Made by a program: the position numbers and the translations under genes | Shown here: positions 9,291 through 18,266 of the stretch, one piece after another | Layout: every line of letters begins with the position of its first letter | Numbering within the stretch: the stretch's first letter is position 1 | The notes under the pieces: model-generated | Database searches by the model: none | The model's input: only the letters and a program-made list of their open reading frames with translations | Told to the model about the DNA's origin: nothing | Assembly (NCBI RefSeq): GCF_013415425.1 | Contig: NZ_JACBYC010000108.1 | Coordinates: 1-64,000 of the forward strand | Direction: 5' to 3' | Length of the DNA: 64,000 nt | Source of the DNA: Gemella sp. GH3 | Lineage (GTDB): Bacteria > Bacillota > Bacilli > Staphylococcales > Gemellaceae

Positions 9291-9769
9291 TCCAAAATTA
9301 CAGTTTGTAGTTGTACTTGTTTAAATCAAAATTTCGTAAACGTATGGAGTGATCTAGACATTTTGGTTGGAAAATAATATTTTTAATGGCTGGTTCGCTT
9401 CGAGTATTGAGCTAGTTTTCTAGCAAACATTAAGCTACCGTTATCTAACAAGAGTTTAAGAATAATAGACAATATAGATTACTAAGTGGAAAAAACTTTT
9501 GATAAAATGTTAACTAAAAGCACTTATTTAATGCATAAAAATTGAATAAGATATTTGATTTAAAATAAGAAATTAATTGTCTTTTTCTTTTAGTAGGAAT
9601 ATAGAAAATTATAAGTAAACGATAGTTGACTTTTTGATTTGATAAATGAAAAAACAATGAAAATTATAAAATAAGTATTTATCAACAATTTAAGAACTTA
9701 TGAGAAGATACAGAAAAAGTTGATATTATTTTACTATCAAAATTTCCAAGCAAAAGTTTGAAAAAAGTA
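9291..9769. other. Decayed-looking intergenic DNA without a gene
   Basis: About 480 bases with stops in all frames. The part around 9380-9450 is richer in G+C than its surroundings and in one frame reads as short peptide-like pieces separated by stops, as in an old pseudogene, but I could not recognise a family. Nothing else is supported before the T-box promoter. Confidence 0.5.
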
Positions 9770-9798
9770 TTGACAAAATATTGATTTAAGTATAGAAT
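9770..9798 (+). promoter_or_regulatory. Promoter of the T-box leader and ABC importer
   Basis: Consensus TTGACA at 9770-9775, 17-base spacer, TAGAAT at 9793-9798. Transcription would begin near 9805 and run through the T-box leader into the importer operon. Confidence 0.85.
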
Positions 9799-9820
9799 TA
9801 TAAAAAATAAATATTAATAC

Positions 9821-10042
9821 GTTGATGAAGAGTAGTATTCTATCTTTTATTTAAAGCGAGCTAATGTTGGTGTGAGATTAGTATTATAATTTAGGGGAAC
9901 GTACTTCAGAGTAATTTATTGAAAAATAATTGGTATTTCTGCCTTAAAGAATTAGAGTGGGTATAATAATTTATATCAAGAAGAGTGGCAACGCGATAGA
10001 TTCGTCTCTTTGTAAGCAATTAGCTTACAGAGAGGCTTTTTT
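9821..10042 (+). promoter_or_regulatory. T-box leader, predicted arginine specifier (CGU)
   Basis: tRNA-sensing leader that lets transcription proceed when the cognate tRNA is uncharged. Stem I is complete. TGAAG (9826-9830) pairs with CTTCA (9904-9908), TTCTA (9838-9842) with TAGGG (9892-9896), and CTAAT (9861-9865) with ATTAG (9877-9881). The AG bulge and distal GGTG are present. In the specifier loop the family pattern GAA-NNN-A reads GAA-CGT-A, putting the CGT codon at 9900-9902 (arginine). The T-box sequence AGAGTGGCAACGCG is at 9982-9995, with TGGC (9986-9989) to pair with the tRNA 3' end. The terminator arms are 10004-10017 and 10023-10036, 14 paired bases followed by six T. Valine (GTA, one base later) is a weaker reading because a C would follow it. 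Confidence 0.9.
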
Positions 10043-10072
10043 ATTTATATGTCGATTATTCTAGAATAATTT

Positions 10073-10138
10073 TTATACTAAGAAGAGTGGTACCGCGTCA
10101 ACAACGTCTCTTTGCAATATTTTGCAAAGAGATTTTTT
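10073..10138 (+). promoter_or_regulatory. Second T-box antiterminator/terminator module without its own Stem I
   Basis: Thirty-odd bases after the first terminator the decision module recurs. AAGAAGAGTGG is repeated and the T-box AGAGTGGTACCGCG lies at 10084-10097. A terminator follows with perfect 11-base arms at 10107-10117 and 10122-10132 and a T run. Only about 40 bases separate the modules, so there is no room for a second Stem I. The acceptor-pairing bases differ from the first copy (TGGT at 10088-10091 against TGGC), predicting a discriminator A instead of G. Confidence 0.88.
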
Positions 10139-10173
10139 ATTTTTATAATTTATTATTTACAAGGAGGAATAAA

Positions 10174-10980
10174 ATGAAGAAAATTTTTACGTTTTTATTA
10201 TCCATTTTTTTAATAACGATGGTAGTAGGTTGTAGTAAAGACAATACTAATAAGTTAGATAAAATTAAAAGTAAAGGAAAGATTACATTGGCTGTATCTC
10301 CAGATTATCCACCATATGAATTTTTTATTTCAGATAATGGTGAAGTAAAAGTAGTTGGTGCAGATATTTATTTAGCAGAAGAGATTGCTAAAAAATTAGA
10401 TGTAGAGTTAGAAATAGTACAATTATCATTTGATTCTTTATTACCTGCATTAACTTCAGGAAGAGTTGATATGGTTATTTCTGGTATGAATCCATCAGAG
10501 GAGAGAAGAAAGGTTGTAGATTTTTCTAAAAATTATTATGTAGGAGGAAGTGCTTTTATAGTTAATAAAAGTAATGAAGATATAAAATCTTTAGATGATT
10601 TAAAAAATAAAAAAATTGCTGTGCAAAAAGGTTCTATTCAAGAAAAATATTTATTAGACGAACTAGGTTTAGATAGAAATAACATCCAATCTTTATCAGA
10701 TGTACCTAATTTACTGCAAGATTTGAAAAATGGCAATGCAGATGCAGTTTTTTTAGCAGAAGATGTAAGTAAAATAGCTTTGAAGAAGGAAAATACTCTA
10801 ACACTTAGTAATTTTATTTTAGAGAAAGATGCTGAATCAGACGGATTGGCTATTGCATTTAAGAAAGGAAATAATGATACTTTGTTACTAGAAGTTAATA
10901 AGGTAGTAGAAGAATTAGTTGAAAATAATAAATTTGAAGAACAATTGATAAAATATGGCGAGTTAGTCGCTAGATATTAG
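10174..10980 (+). CDS. Amino-acid ABC importer, substrate-binding lipoprotein (probably arginine)
   Basis: 268-residue family-3 solute-binding protein anchored as a lipoprotein outside the membrane. The signal peptide ends with the lipobox VVGC (Cys 23 by my count). Then come KGKITLAVSPDYPPYEF, the ligand-site block GADIYLAEEIAKKL, and SGMNPSEERRKVVDFS, all typical of polar amino-acid binding proteins. An earlier in-frame start at 10087 lies inside the T-box, so the ATG at 10174 behind AAGGAGG is correct. The operon order is binding protein, permease, ATPase. The arginine specificity is inferred from the leader codon. Confidence 0.93.
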   Translation: MKKIFTFLLSIFLITMVVGCSKDNTNKLDKIKSKGKITLAVSPDYPPYEFFISDNGEVKVVGADIYLAEEIAKKLDVELEIVQLSFDSLLPALTSGRVDMVISGMNPSEERRKVVDFSKNYYVGGSAFIVNKSNEDIKSLDDLKNKKIAVQKGSIQEKYLLDELGLDRNNIQSLSDVPNLLQDLKNGNADAVFLAEDVSKIALKKENTLTLSNFILEKDAESDGLAIAFKKGNNDTLLLEVNKVVEELVENNKFEEQLIKYGELVARY

Positions 10981-10992
10981 AGGAGGATTATT

Positions 10993-11634
10993 ATGTTTAA
11001 TTTTTTATCAGAATATTATAAGATGTATATAGATGCAACTATAACAACTTTAGAAGTTTCACTTTTAGCATTGCTAATAGGTATATTGCTTGGTGTATTA
11101 ATATGTATAGCTAAAATAGGAACTATTAAATTGGTTAATTATATAGCGGTAGTTTATGTTGAAGTTATTAGAAATACTCCTATTCTTGTTCAAATAATGA
11201 TAATATATTTTGCATTACCAGAGATAGGAATAGCACTTTCACCATTTGTATCTGCTGTTACAGCTTTGGCATTAAATTCAGCAGCGTATGTAAGTGAAAT
11301 ACTTAGAGCAGGAATAAATGCTATTGATAAAGGGCAGATGGAAGCAGGTCGTTCTCTGGGTCTTAGCTATTATCAAACTATGAAATTAATTATTATTCCA
11401 CAAGGATTCAAAAATAGTTTACCTGCTTTAGGTAATGAGTTTATATCTTTAGTAAAAGAATCATCTATAGTGTACTTTGTAGGTGTTGGTGATATTATGT
11501 TTGCTGCAAATTCTATTAAAAATGCAACTTATGAAACTTTTGGACCATATTTGATAGCGGCGTTAATATATTTTGTAATAACATCAATATTATCTCAGCT
11601 AGTTAAGAAACTTGAGAGAAAATTTGAAAAATAA
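10993..11634 (+). CDS. Amino-acid ABC importer, permease
   Basis: 213-residue inner-membrane subunit of the HisM/GlnP type with about five transmembrane helices. The family marks are the N-terminal [27 protein letters not shown], and the EAA loop [17 protein letters not shown] that contacts the ATPase, followed by [20 protein letters not shown] lies just upstream of the ATG at 10993. It is translated with the binding protein and ATPase on either side; a single permease implies a homodimeric channel. Confidence 0.95.
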   Translation: MFNFLSEYYKMYIDATITTLEVSLLALLIGILLGVLICIAKIGTIKLVNYIAVVYVEVIRNTPILVQIMIIYFALPEIGIALSPFVSAVTALALNSAAYVSEILRAGINAIDKGQMEAGRSLGLSYYQTMKLIIIPQGFKNSLPALGNEFISLVKESSIVYFVGVGDIMFAANSIKNATYETFGPYLIAALIYFVITSILSQLVKKLERKFEK

Positions 11635-11645
11635 GGAGAAATAAT

Positions 11646-12374
11646 ATGTTAATAGAAGTAAAAAAGCTGACTAAAAAATTTAAAAATAATGAAGTATTAA
11701 AAGGAATAGATTTCAATATAAAAAGAGGTGAGAAAGTTGTTATATTAGGCTCTAGTGGTAGTGGAAAAAGTACAGCCTTAAGATGTTTGAATTTGTTAGA
11801 AAAACCTAATTCTGGTCAAATATTTTATAATAAGAAAAATATTTTAGATAAAGATTATGATGTTAATAGTCATAGAGAAAAAGTGGGTATGGTATTTCAA
11901 AATTTTAATTTGTTCAATAATATGACTGTTCTAGAAAATATAATGTTGGCGCCAAAGACACTACATAAAAATAAATCTTTAGAAGATATAAAAAATAATG
12001 CCTTATATTTACTAAAGAGAGTAGGCTTAGAAGATAAGCAAGATAGTTATCCAAATAGTCTTTCAGGTGGACAAAAACAACGTGTTGCAATAGCTAGAGC
12101 GTTAGCTAATGATCCAGAAGTGCTATTATTTGATGAACCAACTAGTGCATTAGATCCTGAGATGGTAAAAGAAGTTTTAGAAGTAATGAAAGAACTTTCT
12201 GAAGAAGGGCTAACAATGATAGTCGTTACTCATGAGATGAATTTTGCAAAAGAAGTAGCGGACAGAATATTATTTATGAGTGAAGGTGTTGTTTTAGAAG
12301 AAGGGACAGCTGATGAGATATTTAATAATCCTAAAGAAGACAGAACTAAAGAATTTTTCAGTAAAATTTTGTAA
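11646..12374 (+). CDS. Amino-acid ABC importer, ATP-binding subunit
   Basis: 242-residue cytosolic ATPase of the polar amino-acid (GlnQ/ArtM) class. Walker [10 protein letters not shown] near residue 40, Q-loop MVFQNFNLF, signature LSGGQKQR, Walker [14 protein letters not shown] and switch histidine VVTHEM are all intact. AAGGAG precedes the ATG. It is the last gene before a strong terminator, giving a compact three-gene importer under T-box control. Confidence 0.96.
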   Translation: MLIEVKKLTKKFKNNEVLKGIDFNIKRGEKVVILGSSGSGKSTALRCLNLLEKPNSGQIFYNKKNILDKDYDVNSHREKVGMVFQNFNLFNNMTVLENIMLAPKTLHKNKSLEDIKNNALYLLKRVGLEDKQDSYPNSLSGGQKQRVAIARALANDPEVLLFDEPTSALDPEMVKEVLEVMKELSEEGLTMIVVTHEMNFAKEVADRILFMSEGVVLEEGTADEIFNNPKEDRTKEFFSKIL

Positions 12375-12376
12375 AA

Positions 12377-12413
12377 AAATAATGTATAGTTTAGAATACT
12401 ATACATTATTTTT
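12377..12413. terminator. Terminator after the importer operon
   Basis: AATGTATAGT (12381-12390) pairs with ACTATACATT (12398-12407); the stem extends into flanking A and T runs, so it can work in both directions. Confidence 0.88.
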
Positions 12414-12454
12414 TCTTGAATTAATATATAGTAGAATTTTATTTTTATTTATAG

Positions 12455-12485
12455 TATAATATTACAAAGGTCAATTTTAGTCAAT
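12455..12485 (+). promoter_or_regulatory. ctsR-clpC promoter with CtsR operator
   Basis: TATAAT at 12455-12460, poor -35. Immediately downstream are direct heptads GGTCAAT (12469-12475) and AGTCAAT (12479-12485) separated by 3 bases, matching the known CtsR operator (two GGTCAAA-like heptads, 3-base spacer). Its place over the start site predicts autorepression. Confidence 0.85.
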
Positions 12486-12501
12486 CAAGGAGGTTGATAT
12501 A

Positions 12502-13023
12502 ATGAATAATATGACGGACATTATAGAACAATATATAAAAGAGTTACTTAATAATTCTGATAAAGATTTTATAACACTTAAGAGAAGTAATGTTGCCGAG
12601 AAATTCGACTGTGTTCCGTCTCAATTAAATTATGTAATAAAAACTAGATTCACTCCAGAGCATGGATTTACGATAGAGAGTAAGCGAGGAGGAGGAGGCT
12701 TTATAAGAATAACCAAAATAACTATTCATAATAATGCCGACTATCTTGATTATCTAGTTGAGACTATAAAAAATGAAACTCTAGAAAATATTGATTATCT
12801 AAAAATATTGAAAATATTAAAAAATGATAATTATATAAATTATTTTGATTTTGAAATTATGGGAATAGCATTTAGCAGGCTACTATTAAATTATAAAAAT
12901 TTAGAGAAGTATATATTAGATGAAGATGATTTGAAAAATGCGAGAAAAGAAATTTTTGAAAATATGAGAGAAATGCTAATTGATTTCTTGACAACAATAA
13001 AATATAGTAAGGGGAATAAATAA
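12502..13023 (+). CDS. ctsR: Transcriptional repressor CtsR
   Basis: 173-residue winged-helix repressor of class III heat-shock genes. The N-terminal DNA-binding half contains [19 protein letters not shown], followed by the wing [12 protein letters not shown], whose tetraglycine loop senses heat in characterised orthologues. The helical C-terminal half is more divergent but of normal length. AAGGAGG precedes the ATG at 12502. The stop codon overlaps the clpC start by one base, so the two are co-translated. Operators for it lie here and at clpB. The mcsA and mcsB genes that sit between ctsR and clpC in Bacillus are absent. Confidence 0.97.
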   Translation: MNNMTDIIEQYIKELLNNSDKDFITLKRSNVAEKFDCVPSQLNYVIKTRFTPEHGFTIESKRGGGGFIRITKITIHNNADYLDYLVETIKNETLENIDYLKILKILKNDNYINYFDFEIMGIAFSRLLLNYKNLEKYILDEDDLKNARKEIFENMREMLIDFLTTIKYSKGNK

Positions 13024-15488
13024 TGTATATTAGATTTAATGAATCAGCTTTATTAGTTCTTACAAACTCAAAAAAAGAAACAAAGAACTTTGGGCTAAAA
13101 GCAGTAGGTACTGAACATTTATTACTAGCTATTTTGTCTACTGATGGTTTAGAAAGAAAAATTCTAAATAGATATGGTGTATCTTATAATGATTTTAAAA
13201 ATGAAGTAGAAAAATTTTATGAAATTGAATTGAAGGAAACACCGTTTTATAATGATGTATTAATGACTAAAGAATATACTACTGGTGCAATAAAAACTAT
13301 AGAACAAAGTCAAAATTTTGCTGATGATACTAGGAGTTTTGCTGTAAGTAGTGAACATTTGTTATTATCGCTACTTAGTCAGCAGGATAGCACAGCAGTT
13401 AGAATTTTAAAAGATATAAAAAATGTTAATGTAGATGCTTTAATTATTGAGATAACAAACCTTTTAAAACAGAATCAAGGGTTGTTCTCGAAATTATTTG
13501 ATACATTTAGAAATGTTGAAGAACAAGAAGATAATTATGAGAAAACTGAATTATTAAATTCTTTGGCAAAAGATTTAACTAAAGAAGCATTACATAATAA
13601 ATTAGATCCAGTAATTTCTCGTGATGATGAAATTACTAGAATGATTGAAATTTTAAATAGAAGAACCAAAAATAATCCAGTATTAATAGGGGAACCTGGT
13701 GTAGGGAAAACAGCTATTGTTGAAGGATTAGCTCAAAGAATAGTTTCTCAAAATATTCCTAGTAATCTTTTAGGAAAAAGAGTTATGGTTTTGGATATGG
13801 GAACGTTATTGGCGGGTACTAAGTATCGTGGAGAATTTGAAGAGCGTTTGAAAAATATCATAAATGAAATAGAAACAGCTGGAAATATTATTTTGTTTAT
13901 TGATGAAATTCATACAATTATAGGTGCAGGAGGAACTGAAGGGAGTGCAGACGCCTCTAATATCCTAAAACCTGCATTATCAAGAGGTACTATTCAAGTT
14001 ATTGGAGCAACTACTATAGAGGAGTATAGAAAATACTTTGAACGTGATGCTGCTCTGGAAAGAAGATTCCAACCTATTAAGGTAGAAGAGCCTAAAGCTA
14101 ATGATTCTGTAGAGATATTAAAAGGATTAAGGCATAAATACGAAGAACATCATAATGTAGAAATTACTGATGGAGCTTTGGAAGCGGCAGTTAAGCTAAG
14201 TAGTACATATGTAAACGATAGATTTTTGCCAGACAAGGCTATTGATTTAATTGATGAAGCTAGTTCAAAAGTTAAGTTGAAATTTTATAAATCACCAGAA
14301 GAATTAAAAGAATATGAAGATGAATTAAGTAAGTTAAATATAGAAAAAGATACTGCTGTTTTAAATCAAGAATTTGAAATAGCTGCACAAAAACGTGATG
14401 AAATAAATGAAGTTGTCAAGAAAATCGAAGACTTTAAAATTACTTGGCAAGATAATTTATCAAAAGAGAAAATTGTTATTACAGAAGAACATATAGCTGA
14501 AGTTTTAGCAACTTGGACAGGAATACCTGTAACAAAACTTACTCAAACAGAAAGTGAGAAATTGTTGAATCTTGAGGAAATATTACATAAACGAGTTATT
14601 GGACAAGATGATGCAGTGATTAGCCTTGCAAAATCTGTTCGCAGAGCAAGAAGTGGATTTAAAGATGAAAATAGACCAATAGGAAGTTTTATTTTCTTAG
14701 GACCAACAGGGGTAGGAAAGACAGAATTAGCTAAAAGCTTATCAGAAGTATTATTTGGTTCGGAAGATAATATGATAAGAATAGATATGAGTGAATATAT
14801 GGAGCCTCATTCTGTGAGTAGATTAATAGGAGCACCTCCAGGTTACGTCGGTTATGATTCAGCAGGACAGTTATCAGAAAGTGTTCGTCAAAAATCTTAT
14901 TCTGTAGTATTATTTGATGAAATAGAGAAAGCTCATCCTTCAATATTTAATATTCTATTGCAAGTCCTTGATGATGGTAGATTAACAGATAGTAATGGAA
15001 GATTAATAGATTTTAGAAATACTATAATTATTATGACATCAAATGTTGGTGTAAGTGAACTTAATGATCAAAAATTTGTAGGCTTTGCAGGAAGCTCTTC
15101 TATAAAGGACGATTATCAAAATGTTCAAAAAACAATGATGGAAGCTTTAAAAAAACAATATAGACCAGAATTCTTAAATAGGATAGATGATATAGTAGTA
15201 TTTAAGTCATTAGAAAAAGAAGATTTAGAAAAAATTTCTCTACTTTTATTAGATGGCTTATCAAAACGTCTAAAAGACAGAGATATTACTATCAAGTTAA
15301 CTAAAAAAGCAATGGATAAAATAATAGAAGATGGTAGTATAAAAGAATATGGAGCAAGACCACTTAAGAGAAGTATCCAGAAAAATATAGAAGATTTATT
15401 AAGTGAAGAAATATTGAAAAATCCAGATTTAACAGGTTTAATTAATATAGATTATAAAAAAGATAAATTTGTTGTTAAAAGCAAATAG
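13023..15488 (+). CDS. clpC: ATP-dependent Clp protease ATPase subunit ClpC
   Basis: 821-residue AAA+ unfoldase that feeds ClpP. The double Clp N-domain (EHLLLAIL, EHLLLSLL) is followed by the first ATPase domain with GEPGVGKT near residue 222. A middle UVR-like segment (residues about 437-470, LNQEFEIAAQKRDEINEV) marks ClpC rather than ClpB. The second ATPase domain has GPTGVGKT near residue 560. Both Walker B motifs (LFIDEIH, VLFDEIEKAH) are intact. Translation is coupled to ctsR by an ATG overlapping the stop. radA follows 8 bases after the stop codon. Confidence 0.97.
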   Translation: MYIRFNESALLVLTNSKKETKNFGLKAVGTEHLLLAILSTDGLERKILNRYGVSYNDFKNEVEKFYEIELKETPFYNDVLMTKEYTTGAIKTIEQSQNFADDTRSFAVSSEHLLLSLLSQQDSTAVRILKDIKNVNVDALIIEITNLLKQNQGLFSKLFDTFRNVEEQEDNYEKTELLNSLAKDLTKEALHNKLDPVISRDDEITRMIEILNRRTKNNPVLIGEPGVGKTAIVEGLAQRIVSQNIPSNLLGKRVMVLDMGTLLAGTKYRGEFEERLKNIINEIETAGNIILFIDEIHTIIGAGGTEGSADASNILKPALSRGTIQVIGATTIEEYRKYFERDAALERRFQPIKVEEPKANDSVEILKGLRHKYEEHHNVEITDGALEAAVKLSSTYVNDRFLPDKAIDLIDEASSKVKLKFYKSPEELKEYEDELSKLNIEKDTAVLNQEFEIAAQKRDEINEVVKKIEDFKITWQDNLSKEKIVITEEHIAEVLATWTGIPVTKLTQTESEKLLNLEEILHKRVIGQDDAVISLAKSVRRARSGFKDENRPIGSFIFLGPTGVGKTELAKSLSEVLFGSEDNMIRIDMSEYMEPHSVSRLIGAPPGYVGYDSAGQLSESVRQKSYSVVLFDEIEKAHPSIFNILLQVLDDGRLTDSNGRLIDFRNTIIIMTSNVGVSELNDQKFVGFAGSSSIKDDYQNVQKTMMEALKKQYRPEFLNRIDDIVVFKSLEKEDLEKISLLLLDGLSKRLKDRDITIKLTKKAMDKIIEDGSIKEYGARPLKRSIQKNIEDLLSEEILKNPDLTGLINIDYKKDKFVVKSK

Positions 15489-15496
15489 GTGAGTAT

Positions 15497-16885
15497 ATGG
15501 CAAAAAAAGTTTCTACAAAATATGAATGTAATGCCTGTGGTTATCAGAGTATAAAATATTTAGGTAAATGTCCAAGATGTTATAAATGGAATTCTATGGA
15601 AGAAGTAAGAGAATTAAAAACTAATGATAAGCACAATACATTTCTTTCAGAGGAGTCACAATCTAAATTAGCAATAACAGTAGATAAACTGAAAAATATT
15701 TCAACACAAGATGTTCCTAGAACTTTGACAGATAGTAATGAGTTAAACAGAGTTTTAGGAGGTGGGGTAGTGCCGGGATCTCTAGTTTTATTAGGAGGGG
15801 ATCCAGGAATAGGAAAATCTACACTGTTGCTACAAATATCATCATATTTGGCAAAAGAGCATGATGTTTTATATGTTTCTGGTGAAGAATCTGTAAGACA
15901 AGTAAAAATCAGGGCGGATAGAATGAAAAATGATACTAATGAATTATACGTTTATTCACAAACTGATTTGAACTTGATATATGAAATAATAAAAAAAATT
16001 AAACCCAAATTTTTAGTAATAGATTCTATTCAGACTGTTTATAATCCGAATCTAGATAATTCTCCTGGAAGTATTACACAAGTAAGAGAATGTACACAAC
16101 AACTTATGAAGATAGCAAAAAGTTTAAATATTGCAATTTTTATAGTAGGACACGTTACAAAAGAGGGGACTATAGCTGGTCCTAAAATGTTAGAGCATAT
16201 GGTAGATACTGTTCTTTATTTTGAAGGAGAAGAGCATCATAGCTATAGAATACTTCGAGCTGTAAAAAATAGATTTGGATCAACTAATGAATTAGGAATT
16301 TTTGAAATGCAAACGGGTGGTCTTGTAGATATGAATAATCCGTCACAAATTTTTCTGGAGGAAAGAAGTAGAGATCTTTCTGGTGCTACGATAGTGGGTA
16401 CTATGGAAGGAACAAGACCACTTTTAGTAGAAATACAATCGTTAACAACACCAACAGCATTCAACAATCCTAGAAGGGTATCAACAGGTTTAGAATATAA
16501 TAAATTAGTGTTGTTAATGGCAGTATTGGAGAAAAAAGCTGGATATTTATTGCAACAACAAGATGTCTATGTAAAAGTAGCAGGTGGTGTTAAAATAGAT
16601 GATCCTGCTGTAGATTTAGGAGTTTTAATAGCGGTAGCTTCTAGTTTTAAAGATGTTTCTGTAAATATGTATGATTGTTTTATAGGAGAGGTTGGTCTTA
16701 CTGGGGAAATTCGACGTGTAAGTAGAATTGATCAACGTATTAATGAAGCGAAAAAGCATGGCTTTAAGCGAATATTTATTCCATATAGCAATAAGAATAG
16801 TGTTACTATAACAGAAGGATTAGAGATAATACCTGTAAAAAATATTAATAATTGTTTAGAATTAGTATTTGAACAAATCTTTTAA
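15497..16885 (+). CDS. radA: DNA repair protein RadA
   Basis: 462-residue RecA-like helicase that extends D-loops in recombination. The N-terminal C4 zinc finger uses Cys 11, 14, 25 and 28 (CNAC, CPRC). Walker A GGDPGIGKS is near residue 100, the RadA-specific KNRFGST motif is near residue 255, and a Lon-like C-terminal domain contains GGVKIDDPAVDLG. GTGAGT precedes the ATG 8 bases after clpC. In Bacillus disA follows radA; here it does not. Confidence 0.97.
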   Translation: MAKKVSTKYECNACGYQSIKYLGKCPRCYKWNSMEEVRELKTNDKHNTFLSEESQSKLAITVDKLKNISTQDVPRTLTDSNELNRVLGGGVVPGSLVLLGGDPGIGKSTLLLQISSYLAKEHDVLYVSGEESVRQVKIRADRMKNDTNELYVYSQTDLNLIYEIIKKIKPKFLVIDSIQTVYNPNLDNSPGSITQVRECTQQLMKIAKSLNIAIFIVGHVTKEGTIAGPKMLEHMVDTVLYFEGEEHHSYRILRAVKNRFGSTNELGIFEMQTGGLVDMNNPSQIFLEERSRDLSGATIVGTMEGTRPLLVEIQSLTTPTAFNNPRRVSTGLEYNKLVLLMAVLEKKAGYLLQQQDVYVKVAGGVKIDDPAVDLGVLIAVASSFKDVSVNMYDCFIGEVGLTGEIRRVSRIDQRINEAKKHGFKRIFIPYSNKNSVTITEGLEIIPVKNINNCLELVFEQIF

Positions 16886-16985
16886 ATCTATATACAAAAC
16901 TTCATAAATTTGTTATTATAAATATTAGTTACAGATATGTTGTTTAAATAATTGAAAAAATATTTATAATATTATATATAAAAGT

Positions 16986-17036
16986 ATTTTTTCGCTACAA
17001 TTGTATTTTTATAACTTTTGTAGCGAAAATATATTT
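16986..17036 (+). terminator. Terminator after radA
   Basis: Twelve paired bases, 16989-17000 with 17018-17029 (core TTCGCTACAA), 17-base loop, followed by an AT-rich tail with five T. It closes the ctsR-clpC-radA transcript. Confidence 0.75.
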
Positions 17037-17123
17037 TTCATTATTTTGTGTTAATAAATACTTATATATAAAATAAATTTTAAGTACACATATTAAAATA
17101 AATTTAATAAGGAGAGAGATTTT

Positions 17124-18203
17124 ATGCTAAGAAAATTGATTGTAGTAATTTCGGGTCTATTAGGTGTAACCGTTGGGACATTAATAACTAATTTTATTTT
17201 TAGTAATAATTATTTTCCAAATATAAATGCTATAGTATTAAGATTAATAGTTACAATTATTATCACATTACTATTTTTACTGTTGTCTTTATTATTTTCA
17301 TCGAAATTAGTTAGTGTTATAAAAAAAATTGAAGAAAAATTAAGTAATACACCAATGTCTAAAGTTGTGTTTACGACTATAGGTCTTATTTTAGGTTTAT
17401 TAGTTGCAGCGTTGTTATCACTTGCAACAAGTTCTATAGTGTCTATACCAATTATAACATCGTCATTGTCAGGATTATTTTATTTAGTATTTGGATATTT
17501 AGGATTTATTCTAGGATATCGTCGTGGAGGAGAATTTTTAGGATTATTTACTAACAGATTACCATCACGTTCTAGAAATGAAGATAAAAAGTTAAATAAT
17601 AAAAATTTTGTATGCGACAAAGTTGTTGATAGCAGTGCGTTAATAGATTCTAGAATTCATGACGTAGCTGAAACAGGATTTTTAGAAGGAAAAGTAATTG
17701 TTCCAGAATTTGTATTAAAAGAATTACAACTTATATCAGATTCAGAAGATCCTATAAAAAGAGCTAAAGGTAGATTAGGCTTAGATTGCGTCGAAGATTT
17801 ACAAAAGATAGATAGCGTTAATTTAGTTATAGATAATGATTATAAATATAAAGAACATGACGGTGTTGATGGTTTGTTAATTTCATACGCTAAAAAAAAT
17901 AAATGCGCAATAATAACTACAGATTATAACTTAAATAAACTAGCAACAGTTCAATCTATTAAAGTTTTAAATGTTAATGATTTATCGAATGCTGTAAAAC
18001 CTATATTAACAGCAGGAGAAAAGTTAACTGTTAATGTTCAAAGAGAAGGTAAAGAGAATAATCAAGGTATAGCCTATACAGAAGATGGAACGATGATAGT
18101 TGTAGAAAATGGAAAAAAATCTGTAGGGAAAAAAATAGAAGTAGAAGTTCAGAGTGTTTTACAAACATCATCTGGAAGAATAATTTTTACAAAAATAATA
18201 TAG
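17124..18203 (+). CDS. PIN/TRAM-domain membrane protein, YacL family
   Basis: 359-residue protein with four hydrophobic helices in the first 140 residues. A cytosolic PIN-type nuclease domain (residues about 165-290) follows, with acidic positions in VVDSSALIDSRI, VPEFVLKELQ and IITTDYNL, and a C-terminal TRAM domain ending FTKII. This matches YacL of Bacillus, a presumed membrane-tethered ribonuclease of unclear role. AAGGAGAGAG precedes the ATG. The gene sits in the radA neighbourhood as in Bacillus but with disA missing and with a terminator between it and radA. Confidence 0.9.
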   Translation: MLRKLIVVISGLLGVTVGTLITNFIFSNNYFPNINAIVLRLIVTIIITLLFLLLSLLFSSKLVSVIKKIEEKLSNTPMSKVVFTTIGLILGLLVAALLSLATSSIVSIPIITSSLSGLFYLVFGYLGFILGYRRGGEFLGLFTNRLPSRSRNEDKKLNNKNFVCDKVVDSSALIDSRIHDVAETGFLEGKVIVPEFVLKELQLISDSEDPIKRAKGRLGLDCVEDLQKIDSVNLVIDNDYKYKEHDGVDGLLISYAKKNKCAIITTDYNLNKLATVQSIKVLNVNDLSNAVKPILTAGEKLTVNVQREGKENNQGIAYTEDGTMIVVENGKKSVGKKIEVEVQSVLQTSSGRIIFTKII

Positions 18204-18266
18204 TTGTAATTTAAGTAAATATATGATATCATAATCTTTATGTGGATAAGTAATTAGGAGGAACAT

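Noticed and set aside
8470-10080. Insertion sequence or prophage remnant
   Set aside because: I found no terminal inverted repeats, target duplications or transposase-like text; only eroded AT-rich DNA.
10087-10173. N-terminal extension of the substrate-binding protein
   Set aside because: It would be encoded by the T-box and terminator; the lipoprotein signal and AAGGAGG place the start at 10174.
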